8,223 nucleotides of DNA from Patescibacteria group bacterium UBA6102 (GTDB taxonomy: Bacteria; Patescibacteriota; Minisyncoccia; Minisyncoccales; UBA5738). Both the position numbers and the translations under genes were made by a program. The DNA lies in assembly GCA_002423555.1 (NCBI GenBank), contig DIWQ01000043.1, positions 1 to 8,223 on the forward strand, in the 5' to 3' direction. The notes beneath the pieces are model-generated. The model ran no database searches, was not told the origin of the DNA, and saw nothing but the letters and a program-made list of their open reading frames with translations. Below, one piece after another: positions 1 to 4,589 of this stretch; position 1 is the first letter of the stretch; each line of letters begins with the position of its first letter.

Positions 1-85
1 CATAGCGCTCCATCAACGGGGAAAATGCGTCAATTTCCCCTTGCTGAACCCGGCGCGCAATGGTTTCATCGGTGGCGTCATTCAT
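1..85 (-). CDS. ECF-type RNA polymerase sigma factor, N-terminal fragment
   Basis: Reading leftwards from the ATG at 85-83 gives 28 residues before the window edge, starting MNDATDETIARRVQQGE and continuing IDAFSPLMERY. This matches the start of region 2 of ECF sigma-70 factors, where a D-E-x-[IL]-[AV]-x-R-V-x-x-G-[ED]-x-x-A-F-x-x-L-[MY]-x-R-Y pattern is usual. Such proteins bind core RNA polymerase and direct it to alternative promoters. No anti-sigma partner is visible here. The gene lies downstream of the terminator after the pilin-like gene, so it is probably transcribed separately. No clear Shine-Dalgarno sequence precedes the start. The identification rests on 28 residues; regions 3 and 4 are outside the window. 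Confidence 0.7.
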   Translation of the reverse strand, partial: MNDATDETIARRVQQGEIDAFSPLMERY

Positions 86-103
86 AGTCAAGCGTGATCA
101 AAG

Positions 104-138
104 AAACAAAAACCGCACTCTTTATGTTACAATGCGGT
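104..138 (-). terminator. Intrinsic terminator after the pilin-like membrane gene
   Basis: On the minus strand an arm ACCGCA (138-133) pairs with TGCGGT (117-112) across a 15-nt loop. It is followed by a T-rich run TTTTGTTT (111-104). It lies 21 bp past the stop codon of the gene ending at 159 and just upstream of the sigma-factor start, so it probably separates the two transcripts. The stem is short. Confidence 0.55.
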
Positions 139-158
139 CTTTGCTTTTATTTCAATTT

Positions 159-1106
159 TCATTCCGCGGCGGCGCATTCCTCAAAAATCTTGGGCGCGGT
201 TTTCCGCAGAAAATTGCCTTCGTGGGAAGCGGTATAATATTCCCCGCTTTCCAATTTGGCGTAATAGCAGAAAAAATGGGAATAGGGAACGTTGTTAAGT
301 CCGCAATACACAAGGTCCCGGCCGCAGGTTCCCGATGTCTTCCCGGAAGGATCTTTGGGGGTCGCCGCAAGCTGATCGCCGATCTTGGAAGGATAGCCCG
401 TCAAACTGCCGCCGCAATCGCCGGCGGAGCGACTGCAAGTGTAATATTTGCCGTTGGCGGCAAACCATGCTCTTTGCGCTTCCGCCAGCGCGGCCATGTC
501 CGCCTTGCGCTGTTTGTCGTTTGCCGATTCATCGCCCGCCGGCGCGGTTTGAACCGTTGAAGTCGCGGCGGGAGTTTCGGTGATATTTTCCGCGACATTT
601 TCCGCGGATTCCGCCGGCAAAACATCGGCGCCGCTTTCGGTTTGCGAATCACCGTTTTCGGACGCCGTCAATTCGCTTTGATCGCCCTCTGCCGGCAAAA
701 CATCCGCGCCGCTTTCAACTTCCCCGTCCAGCGGGACATTCTCCCTTTCAAAAAGAACATCCGGTTCGCTGATTTCCGCCGGCGCGAAAGAATCCGAAAA
801 ATAGAAATAGATTGCAATTCCGGCAAAAACGAGCACCGCGGCCGCCAGTGTCAATTTAACCACTGAAAAATGTTTTTTGGGTTTATCTTCGGGTATTTCC
901 GCAAAAGAAATCTTTTCTTCTTTTTTTTCTTCCACCACCGGCATAATCTTGGGCGCGGGCGCAACAGTCTTGGATTGTATCGCCAAGACTGCCTCCTGAA
1001 CGGCCTGACTCTCCCAGCCGGCGTCGCAAAGCGCTTTTTTGACAGTTTCGGGCCGCACGCCGCGTTTTAATTCCTGCTCAATATAAGCCAATAATTGCTG
1101 GTCCAT
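159..1106 (-). CDS. Membrane protein: UBA-like N-terminus, one TM helix, pilin-like C-terminal domain
   Basis: The protein has 315 aa. Residues 1-45 form a small helical module (LLAYIEQELKRGVRPETV, then a DAGW motif at 28-31) resembling the UBA/CUE-like domain found at the N-terminus of many CPR membrane proteins. Residues 81-103 are a hydrophobic membrane helix preceded by lysines, so the N-terminus is probably cytoplasmic. Residues about 105-195 are an acidic, low-complexity linker containing ESGADVLPAE twice. Residues about 198-315 resemble the globular part of type IV pilins or pseudopilins: a helix around DMAALAEAQRAW, then a Cys-rich sheet region with six cysteines (224, 231, 261, 268, 280, 311) that could form disulfides outside the cell. 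There is no prepilin peptidase site before the TM helix, so it is not a normal pilin. No Shine-Dalgarno sequence is seen. Function is unknown; surface display or envelope sensing is a guess. Confidence 0.85.
   Translation of the reverse strand: MDQQLLAYIEQELKRGVRPETVKKALCDAGWESQAVQEAVLAIQSKTVAPAPKIMPVVEEKKEEKISFAEIPEDKPKKHFSVVKLTLAAAVLVFAGIAIYFYFSDSFAPAEISEPDVLFERENVPLDGEVESGADVLPAEGDQSELTASENGDSQTESGADVLPAESAENVAENITETPAATSTVQTAPAGDESANDKQRKADMAALAEAQRAWFAANGKYYTCSRSAGDCGGSLTGYPSKIGDQLAATPKDPSGKTSGTCGRDLVYCGLNNVPYSHFFCYYAKLESGEYYTASHEGNFLRKTAPKIFEECAAAE
613..716 (-). repeat. In-gene direct repeat encoding ESGADVLPAE
   Basis: Two 26-bp copies (613-638 and 691-716) differ at one base. They are spaced 78 bp apart, a multiple of three, so the frame is kept. 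They encode residues 157-166 and 131-140 of the linker of the pilin-like membrane protein. This looks like a local tandem duplication in a disordered stalk. Confidence 0.8.
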
Positions 1107-1144
1107 ATTTTTAAAAAAATTAAAAAATAATAATTACATTATTG

Positions 1145-1174
1145 ATTATAGCGCAAATTATTTTTTAAAGTAAA
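1145..1174 (-). promoter_or_regulatory. Candidate promoter of the pilin-like membrane gene
   Basis: On the minus strand a perfect -10 box TATAAT (1150-1145) lies 18 bp downstream of TTTACT (1174-1169), a 4/6 match to TTGACA. The predicted start of transcription, near 1138, gives a leader of about 32 nt before the ATG at 1106. The leader is almost pure A/T with no ribosome binding site. Confidence 0.5.
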
Positions 1175-1191
1175 TAGCCGGTTGTTGATAA

Positions 1192-1223
1192 TTAAAAATT
1201 TCCGCCGGCACCGCGGAAATTTT
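1192..1223 (-). terminator. Intrinsic terminator, probably of greA
   Basis: An 11-bp perfect stem (1195-1205 with 1213-1223, arm AAAATTTCCGC) encloses a 7-nt loop. On the minus strand it is followed by a run of T. It lies downstream of greA and upstream of the promoter of the next gene. Because both ends of the stem are A/T tracts it could also stop transcription from the other side. Confidence 0.6.
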
Positions 1224-1237
1224 CATCATCAAATTTT

Positions 1238-1348
1238 ATGCCCTGCGACAATTATTTTTTCCAACCCTGCAAGCGCGCCGGCGCGAACACGAGGAATTTT
1301 TTAGTAGAAAAACATCCGTGTTGGAAAAAAATAATTGTCGCAGAGCAT
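1238..1348. repeat. Large imperfect inverted repeat downstream of greA
   Basis: Left arm 1238-1265 (28 bp) is the reverse complement of right arm 1320-1348 (29 bp), with one mismatch and one extra A in the A/T run. The core of the arms is CTGCGACAATTATTTTTTCC. The 54-bp interior holds a G/C palindrome GCGCGCCGGCGC and codes for nothing evident. It may be an RNA hairpin in the greA 3' region or the remnant of a small mobile element. No flanking duplication was found. Confidence 0.65.
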
Positions 1349-1365
1349 ATGCTTCAAAGCATATG
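1346..1365. other. Short perfect hairpin just after the greA stop codon
   Basis: Arms CATATGCT (1346-1353) and AGCATATG (1358-1365) enclose a TCAA loop. It starts 9 bp past the greA stop codon and abuts the larger inverted repeat. It lacks an immediate T tract, so 3'-end protection is more likely than termination. Confidence 0.5.
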
Positions 1366-1374
1366 TTTCTATGA

Positions 1375-1827
1375 TTATGCGATTTCTTCTATTTCATATT
1401 CAATCTTCCCGCCCGGTGTTTTTAAAACAACTTTGTCGCCGGGATTTTTGCCAAGAACCGCTTCTCCCAGCGGCGACTTGTAGGAAACCTTTCCCGCGAA
1501 GATGTCGGCTTCATCCGGGCCGACAATGACATATTTTTCTTTTGCGCCTCCGCAAGACAAGATGACGGACGAACCGAGGCGCACTCTGTCGTTGCCGCCC
1601 TTCTCAACAATTTTCGCATTGGCGATAATCGCCTTTAGCTCCAAAATCCGTCCCTCAATAAACGCCTGCTGTTCTTTGGCTTGATGATAGGCCGCATTTT
1701 CCCGCAAATCGCCAAAGGAGATGGCATAATTCAACTTCTCCGCCAACTCCCGCCGCGTCACATTTTCCAAAGTATCCAGTTCCTTCTTAAGTTTTTCCAA
1801 ACCCTCCGGCGTCAAATAATTTTCCAT
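1375..1827 (-). CDS. greA: Transcription elongation factor GreA
   Basis: The protein has 150 aa, close to the usual 155-160. GreA inserts its coiled coil into the secondary channel of RNA polymerase and stimulates cleavage of backtracked RNA, rescuing stalled complexes. The N-terminal coiled coil (about 1-75) carries the family signature GDLRENAAYHQAKEQQ at 39-54. The acidic tip residues Asp40 and Glu43 correspond to the pair that coordinates catalytic magnesium. The C-terminal FKBP-like domain (about 80-150) includes VGPDEADIFAGKVSYKSPLG and ends in GKIEYEIEEI. The ATG at 1827 fits the family start MENYLTPEGLEKL. No Shine-Dalgarno sequence precedes it, and the promoter spacing suggests a leaderless mRNA. 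It is a stand-alone gene flanked by the RT gene and hairpins. Confidence 0.96.
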   Translation of the reverse strand: MENYLTPEGLEKLKKELDTLENVTRRELAEKLNYAISFGDLRENAAYHQAKEQQAFIEGRILELKAIIANAKIVEKGGNDRVRLGSSVILSCGGAKEKYVIVGPDEADIFAGKVSYKSPLGEAVLGKNPGDKVVLKTPGGKIEYEIEEIA

Positions 1828-1833
1828 ATTGTC

Positions 1834-1861
1834 ATATTATTACTTTTCCGAATTTTGTAAA
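1834..1861 (-). promoter_or_regulatory. greA promoter, predicted to give a leaderless mRNA
   Basis: On the minus strand TTTACA (1861-1856, 5/6 to consensus) and TAATAT (1839-1834) are separated by 16 bp. Only 6 bp lie between the -10 box and the greA ATG, so the usual start point falls on the A of the ATG. This agrees with the absence of a ribosome binding site. Confidence 0.5.
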
Positions 1862-1948
1862 CTAATCGTCTCGCTCCCGAAATTGCCCGCCGTTAGGAGC
1901 ATGACTCTTGGCTCCGCGTCTCATAGCGACCGTCTCAAAAGGGCGGTT

Positions 1949-2956
1949 TCAATTTCGGCACGAGAACGGCCAATTTTCAATTTTTTGCCGCAATCCCCAA
2001 CCATTCCCATGGCTGACAAGCCCGATATATGACTGAATCGTTTCAAATTTGCCTTTTTTTGTTCTAATATTTTCAAACATTCTCTTTTTGGTCGTTGTCC
2101 TTAAAACCCGATGGTCCGAAAAATGTACCCAACCGAGAAAATCAACTCCCGAAGCGGTGGTCTGTATAAAAATTTTATTCGGATGCATAAATAGCTTCAG
2201 TTTTTGTCCTAAAAATTCCTGCATTGCCAGTGAAATGTTTTCAAGATACTCCCGTTTATTCAAAAGGACAACGAAATCATCGGCATAACGAAGATAATGC
2301 TTTGCCTTGAGGCGGTGTTTCACAAACTGATCGAATTCATTCATATAAATGTTGGATAGAAGCTGGGATGTCAAGTTGCCCAAAGGAAGCCCAACACCCG
2401 CGGTGCCTGAATGAAAGCTTCCGACAATAGCCAAAACAAGCCAAAAGATATTTTTGTCCGGAATATATTCCGCCGTTATATCCAACAAGATTGCCTGATT
2501 GATGCTTGCAAAAAATTTTCTTATGTCGCACTTTAGCACCCATACTGTTTTAGTGTTATTTTCGGAAACGACATTGATAAATTTACCGAATCTGCGAAGA
2601 GCGCGATGCGACCCCTTGCCAACTTGGCAGGAATTTGAATCCGCAATAAATGTGTTGGCGAAAAATGGCGACAACTTCCGGTGTAGCGCGTGGTGCAACA
2701 ACCGATCACGAACGCTTGCCGTGTGAATAACGCGCGGCTTCGGATCGGCTATTTTAAAGATACGATACGCGGAATGGACATATGTTTTCGCCGCAAGCGC
2801 GCGATGAAGCGAAATAATATTTCCCATAAGGTTTCGCTCAAACACCTGCACATCCGCGCGCGATCGTTTTCCTTTCGCAAATTCTGTCCACGCGTCAAGC
2901 AAATTTTCAAGCGAAATGATATAATCATATGTATGTTGATATTGAATTCTGGACAT
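1949..2956 (-). CDS. Diversity-generating retroelement reverse transcriptase
   Basis: The protein has 335 aa, a normal size for a DGR RT. It copies TR RNA into cDNA with errors at template adenines. Motifs in order: the N-terminal region YDYIISLENLLDAW at 10-23; CDIRKFFASIN with the first catalytic Asp at 144; GLPLGNLTSQLLSNIYMNEFD at 189-209, where the SQ pair replaces the QGxxxSP of group II intron and retroviral enzymes, a hallmark of DGR RTs; YLRYADDF at 221-228 with the catalytic Asp pair 226-227; and DFLGW at 272-276. There is no maturase or endonuclease domain, as expected for DGRs. The ATG at 2956 overlaps the oppositely directed avd start by 24 bp. No strong ribosome binding site or promoter could be assigned. 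The catalytic residues are intact, so the enzyme is probably active. Confidence 0.97.
   Translation of the reverse strand: MSRIQYQHTYDYIISLENLLDAWTEFAKGKRSRADVQVFERNLMGNIISLHRALAAKTYVHSAYRIFKIADPKPRVIHTASVRDRLLHHALHRKLSPFFANTFIADSNSCQVGKGSHRALRRFGKFINVVSENNTKTVWVLKCDIRKFFASINQAILLDITAEYIPDKNIFWLVLAIVGSFHSGTAGVGLPLGNLTSQLLSNIYMNEFDQFVKHRLKAKHYLRYADDFVVLLNKREYLENISLAMQEFLGQKLKLFMHPNKIFIQTTASGVDFLGWVHFSDHRVLRTTTKKRMFENIRTKKGKFETIQSYIGLVSHGNGWGLRQKIENWPFSCRN
2917..2925 (+). promoter_or_regulatory. Extended -10 promoter for avd, inside the RT gene
   Basis: TGATATAAT (2917-2925) is a consensus extended -10 element (TGnTATAAT) with no convincing -35 box. The avd ATG at 2933 begins 7 bp after it, so transcription should start at or one base before the start codon, giving a leaderless mRNA. 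The element lies within the 5' coding part of the RT gene, on the opposite strand. Confidence 0.5.
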
Positions 2957-3346
2957 ATTAATGAAATACCGCCAGTGCGAATTTTGCCGGTTTTAAGCAA
3001 GGTAAAGGAATCATATATTTTGTGGTACAAATTTTATCAAGACCTACCCAAAACTCACCGCTACACTTTGGGCCAGCGCGTAGACATATTATTTATTGAA
3101 GTGATAGAAGCGATAGCGGCCGCCAGTTTTCTTTCGCGCAATGAAAAACATCCGTATGTCCGATTGGCAATCAAAAAAATGGACACTCTCCGCGTGCTTC
3201 TTATGATTCTCTGGGAAACAAGATCACTTGATAACAAAAAATATATCGCGCTTTCCGTGAAACTGGACGAGGCCGGCAAGATGCTTGGCGGCTGGAACGG
3301 TCAGCTCGCAAAACAAAACTCTCCCGCAAAAGCGGGTGAGAAATGA
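2933..3346 (+). CDS. avd: DGR accessory variability determinant (Avd-like four-helix protein)
   Basis: The protein has 137 aa from the ATG at 2933. Avd forms a basic pentameric barrel of four-helix bundles that binds RT and TR RNA and is needed for mutagenic cDNA synthesis. The family pattern is seen in residues about 17-125: an amphipathic helix LPVLSKVKESYILWYKFYQD, then LPKTHRYTLGQRVDILFIEV at 38-57 (the LPKxxRYTLG turn is typical), then long helices to about 120. The basic residues fit nucleic-acid binding. The frame stays open upstream to 2690, but that part is antisense to RT and unlike Avd, so I use 2933; a GTG at 2975 (V16) is an alternative. It is transcribed opposite to RT, TR and the target gene, overlaps the RT start, and ends 6 bp from TR. 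Confidence 0.88.
   Translation: MLILNSGHINEIPPVRILPVLSKVKESYILWYKFYQDLPKTHRYTLGQRVDILFIEVIEAIAAASFLSRNEKHPYVRLAIKKMDTLRVLLMILWETRSLDNKKYIALSVKLDEAGKMLGGWNGQLAKQNSPAKAGEK
3310..3340 (-). terminator. Probable terminator or 3' hairpin of the TR RNA, antisense to avd
   Basis: On the minus strand CTCACCCGC (3340-3332) pairs with GCGGGAGAG (3327-3319) around a TTTT loop, nine pairs with one T:T mismatch. It is followed by TTTTGTTTT (3318-3310). This is an intrinsic terminator layout 12 bp past the end of TR, inside the last codons of avd on the other strand. It would end the TR transcript before RT. A structural role in RT/Avd recognition is equally possible. Confidence 0.55.
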
Positions 3347-3352
3347 AGAGAG

Positions 3353-3481
3353 TTGCGAAACGGCGAACGCGAACCCATTGTCGCGATTCCACCGATTGCC
3401 GGGCTCGTCAAAGTTCGCGTTCAACCAGCGACCATCGCCGTTGCGGTTCGCGCCAAGGAGGTTCGGATCGCCATCGGAATT
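3353..3481 (-). repeat. DGR template repeat (TR)
   Basis: TR is 129 bp and aligns without gaps to VR (3821-3949). There are 11 differences, at 3388, 3396, 3397, 3405, 3414, 3421, 3435, 3441, 3462, 3463 and 3481. All 11 are adenines on the minus strand of TR. In the frame of the target gene TR carries nine AAY codons (Asn), the codon that adenine mutagenesis can turn into many amino acids but never a stop. The virtual TR peptide includes RWLNANFDEPGNRWNRDNG. The final 35 bp (3353-3387) are identical to VR. Homology stops sharply at both ends. Confidence 0.97.
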
Positions 3482-3482
3482 A

Positions 3483-3566
3483 CGCGAGATATCATCTGTG
3501 CCACCGCCCCTCGAATACTCTCAGGGTTGAATCGAATCCGGCATCGCAATGCCTTAATATCTCGCG
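3483..3566 (-). repeat. Inverted repeat in the TR leader, abutting TR
   Basis: Perfect 10-bp arms CGCGAGATAT (3483-3492) and ATATCTCGCG (3557-3566) enclose 64 bp. One arm lies 1 bp from the 5' boundary of TR. The interior contains a smaller hairpin, GGCAT-CGCA-ATGCC. A closed domain here would place TR at the foot of a stem, possibly marking where cDNA synthesis ends or where RT/Avd binds. Confidence 0.6.
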
Positions 3567-3697
3567 CCAAGTATCTTCTTTTTTGAAGTTTCTGCATGCA
3601 CCGCCCTATCCGCAGCCGTAGCCGCGAATACTCCCGGCGCATGGATACTGGGTTCGGCGGCGGGAAGCCTTGACCGCCCGCATATTCGCCTACTACC

Positions 3698-3746
3698 AAA
3701 TTGGGTATACCATTATTTTTGATTATAAAAAAATAAATCCCAATTT
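3698..3746 (-). promoter_or_regulatory. Candidate TR-RNA promoter with inverted repeat
   Basis: On the minus strand a perfect TATAAT (3727-3722) lies in an A/T-rich block upstream of the TR leader. It has no good -35 box; the best is TCAAAA at 16 bp. It is flanked by 8-bp inverted arms AAATTGGG (3698-3705) and CCCAATTT (3739-3746). The same block might instead help end the target-gene transcript. Confidence 0.4.
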
Positions 3747-3801
3747 TGACGAATCAAAAAAGGGATAAGGGCTAAGAGTCAAAGACCAAAAATCTAAAAA
3801 C

Positions 3802-3813
3802 CTTAGGCCTAAG
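3802..3813. other. Palindrome next to the 3' end of VR
   Basis: CTTAGGCCTAAG is a perfect 12-bp palindrome spanning the target-gene stop codon, 7 bp downstream of VR. TR has no such sequence beside it. In the Bordetella phage DGR a small hairpin or cruciform just after VR is needed for efficient homing, and this could be the counterpart. On the minus strand it is followed by GTTTTTAGATTTTT, so it may also act as a weak terminator. Confidence 0.45.
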
Positions 3814-4438
3814 AACTTACTTGCGAAACGGCGAACGCGAACCCATTGTCGCGATGCCACCGACCGCCGGGCCCGTCAAAGATCGCGTCCAACCAGCGAC
3901 CAACGCCGATGCGGTTCGCGCCAAGGAGGACCGGATCGCCATCGGAATCATTGATGGGATCGTGCATTATCACGATCCACCAAAGACCCATGGCTTTGAT
4001 CTCCTCATCCGAAAACTTTTCCCGGATAAGGCACGCAACCTCGGCATTCGGCTTCTCAAGCTTGCGCTTATCAGCCTCGGCGCGAATAATTTTCGTAATC
4101 CGGTCGTCGTCTTTAAAGAGCACTCCCTTGACAACGGCAACCTCGGTCGTTACGCCGCTCGTCGGCTTGAAATCCGCCGAACGAAGTACGCTCTTGGCGT
4201 AACTTCCGATATGGAAACCCTTGCTTTCCAAACGCTTAACCCATTCCTCGCCTGTCGTGCCATCAGATGTAACCGAGAAGAAGATGACACCATTTTCCTC
4301 TCCCCATCGACGGACCGGTTCGGAAACCGTCAATTCACCGCGAAGAAATTTCAAAGCCCTATCGTGGCCGCCAAGCATTTTCACGATTGCGTTCAATTGG
4401 CCGGCGGTAAGGCCGGCGGATGCGAATTCTTGACTCAT
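3809..4438 (-). CDS. DGR target (variable) protein with C-terminal VR
   Basis: The protein has 209 aa from the ATG at 4438, chosen because AGGAG lies 8 bp upstream. The C-terminal region (about 130-209) is predicted to be a C-type-lectin-like (CLec) fold, as in other DGR targets, diversified for ligand binding. VR encodes residues 164-206 exactly in frame. Nine residues differ from TR: D164, V170, I177, V179, D184, I186, G189, G192 and H195. The fixed scaffold includes LLGANR, GRWL, RDNGFAFAVSQ and the upstream strand GLWWIVIMHDPI. Residues about 8-45 are helical (LTAGQLNAIVKMLGGHDRAL, then FLRGELTVSEPVRRWG); residues about 50-125 look alpha/beta and I do not recognise them. There is no signal peptide or TM segment, so it is probably cytoplasmic unless exported by another route. 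I recall related proteins from CPR genomes. The ligand is unknown. Confidence 0.93.
   Translation of the reverse strand: MSQEFASAGLTAGQLNAIVKMLGGHDRALKFLRGELTVSEPVRRWGEENGVIFFSVTSDGTTGEEWVKRLESKGFHIGSYAKSVLRSADFKPTSGVTTEVAVVKGVLFKDDDRITKIIRAEADKRKLEKPNAEVACLIREKFSDEEIKAMGLWWIVIMHDPINDSDGDPVLLGANRIGVGRWLDAIFDGPGGRWHRDNGFAFAVSQVSS
3821..3949 (-). repeat. DGR variable repeat (VR)
   Basis: VR is the 129-bp partner of TR, forming codons 164-206 of the target gene. It differs from TR only at TR adenines: on the minus strand six A-to-G, four A-to-T and one A-to-C, with no change at any C, G or T. Of the 20 TR adenines in the mutable part (3856-3949 of VR), 11 are changed; of the 6 in the last 35 bp (3821-3855), none is. 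That invariant, C/G-rich end acts as the initiation-of-homing region. Confidence 0.97.
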
Positions 4439-4446
4439 TTTTTCGT

Positions 4447-4468
4447 CTCCTTGCCCTAATTTGGGCAA
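4447..4468 (-). promoter_or_regulatory. Shine-Dalgarno site and adjoining hairpin of the target gene
   Basis: AGGAG (4451-4447) is centred at a good distance from the ATG at 4438 and decides the start. Directly upstream, TTGCCC (4468-4463) can pair with GGGCAA (4456-4451) around a 6-nt loop, and the stem ends at the SD. It may modulate ribosome access. This is the only strong SD among the genes of the window. Confidence 0.6.
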
Positions 4469-4503
4469 TTTTCCTCTAATCCGAGGCGGAACTATGAACC
4501 ATT

Positions 4504-4557
4504 GCGGCCATAGCCAAAAATCCCGATCCATATCAAGAGACTTTTGGCTATGGCCGC
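4504..4557 (-). promoter_or_regulatory. Long hairpin in the 5' leader of the target gene
   Basis: Perfect 16-bp arms GCGGCCATAGCCAAAA (4504-4519) and its complement (4542-4557) enclose 22 nt. The hairpin sits in the predicted leader between the promoter at 4590-4618 and the start at 4438. No T tract follows on the minus strand, so RNA stabilisation or a protein-binding site is more likely than termination. Confidence 0.7.
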
Positions 4558-4589
4558 GCACAAGTTTACATTAAGGGCTTGTAACAATT

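Larger units (their letters stand above)
3310..3715 (-). ncRNA. Predicted DGR template RNA (leader, TR, 3' hairpin)
   Basis: This minus-strand stretch between avd and the target gene has no convincing coding region. It would start near 3715, downstream of a TATAAT at 3727-3722, run through a leader of about 230 nt with inverted repeats, then TR (3481-3353), and end at the hairpin and T tract at 3340-3310. The length of about 400 nt is reasonable for a TR RNA with flanks. The leader shows no remnant of the target gene upstream of TR. Both ends are predictions from sequence signals only. The RNA overlaps about 37 nt of avd in antisense. Confidence 0.5.

Noticed and set aside
1867..1936. CGTCTC motif three times between the RT stop and greA
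   Set aside because: The copies are only 6 bp, irregularly spaced (50 and 14 bp), and no structure or function links them.
2690..2932. Upstream extension of the Avd frame
   Set aside because: The added 81 residues are antisense to RT and unlike Avd. An extended -10 element lies just before the ATG at 2933.
1949..2956. RT as part of a group II intron or retron
   Set aside because: There is no maturase or endonuclease domain, the GNLTSQ motif is of DGR type, and the neighbouring Avd, TR and VR settle the class.
3421..3699. A 92-codon minus-strand open frame through the TR leader and into TR
   Set aside because: It starts with TTG, overlaps TR in a different frame from the target gene, has an Arg-rich composition typical of a G/C-rich shadow frame, and lies in a region with RNA-like inverted repeats.
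3353..3949. TR/VR pair as an ordinary duplication of gene ends
   Set aside because: An ordinary duplication would diverge at all bases. Here every change is at a TR adenine and the pair is ungapped over 129 bp.
4439..4561. In-frame upstream extension of the target protein (GTG at 4561)
   Set aside because: The frame is open, but the extension encodes the leader hairpin, has no ribosome binding site and looks unrelated to a protein domain. The ATG at 4438 has a good SD.
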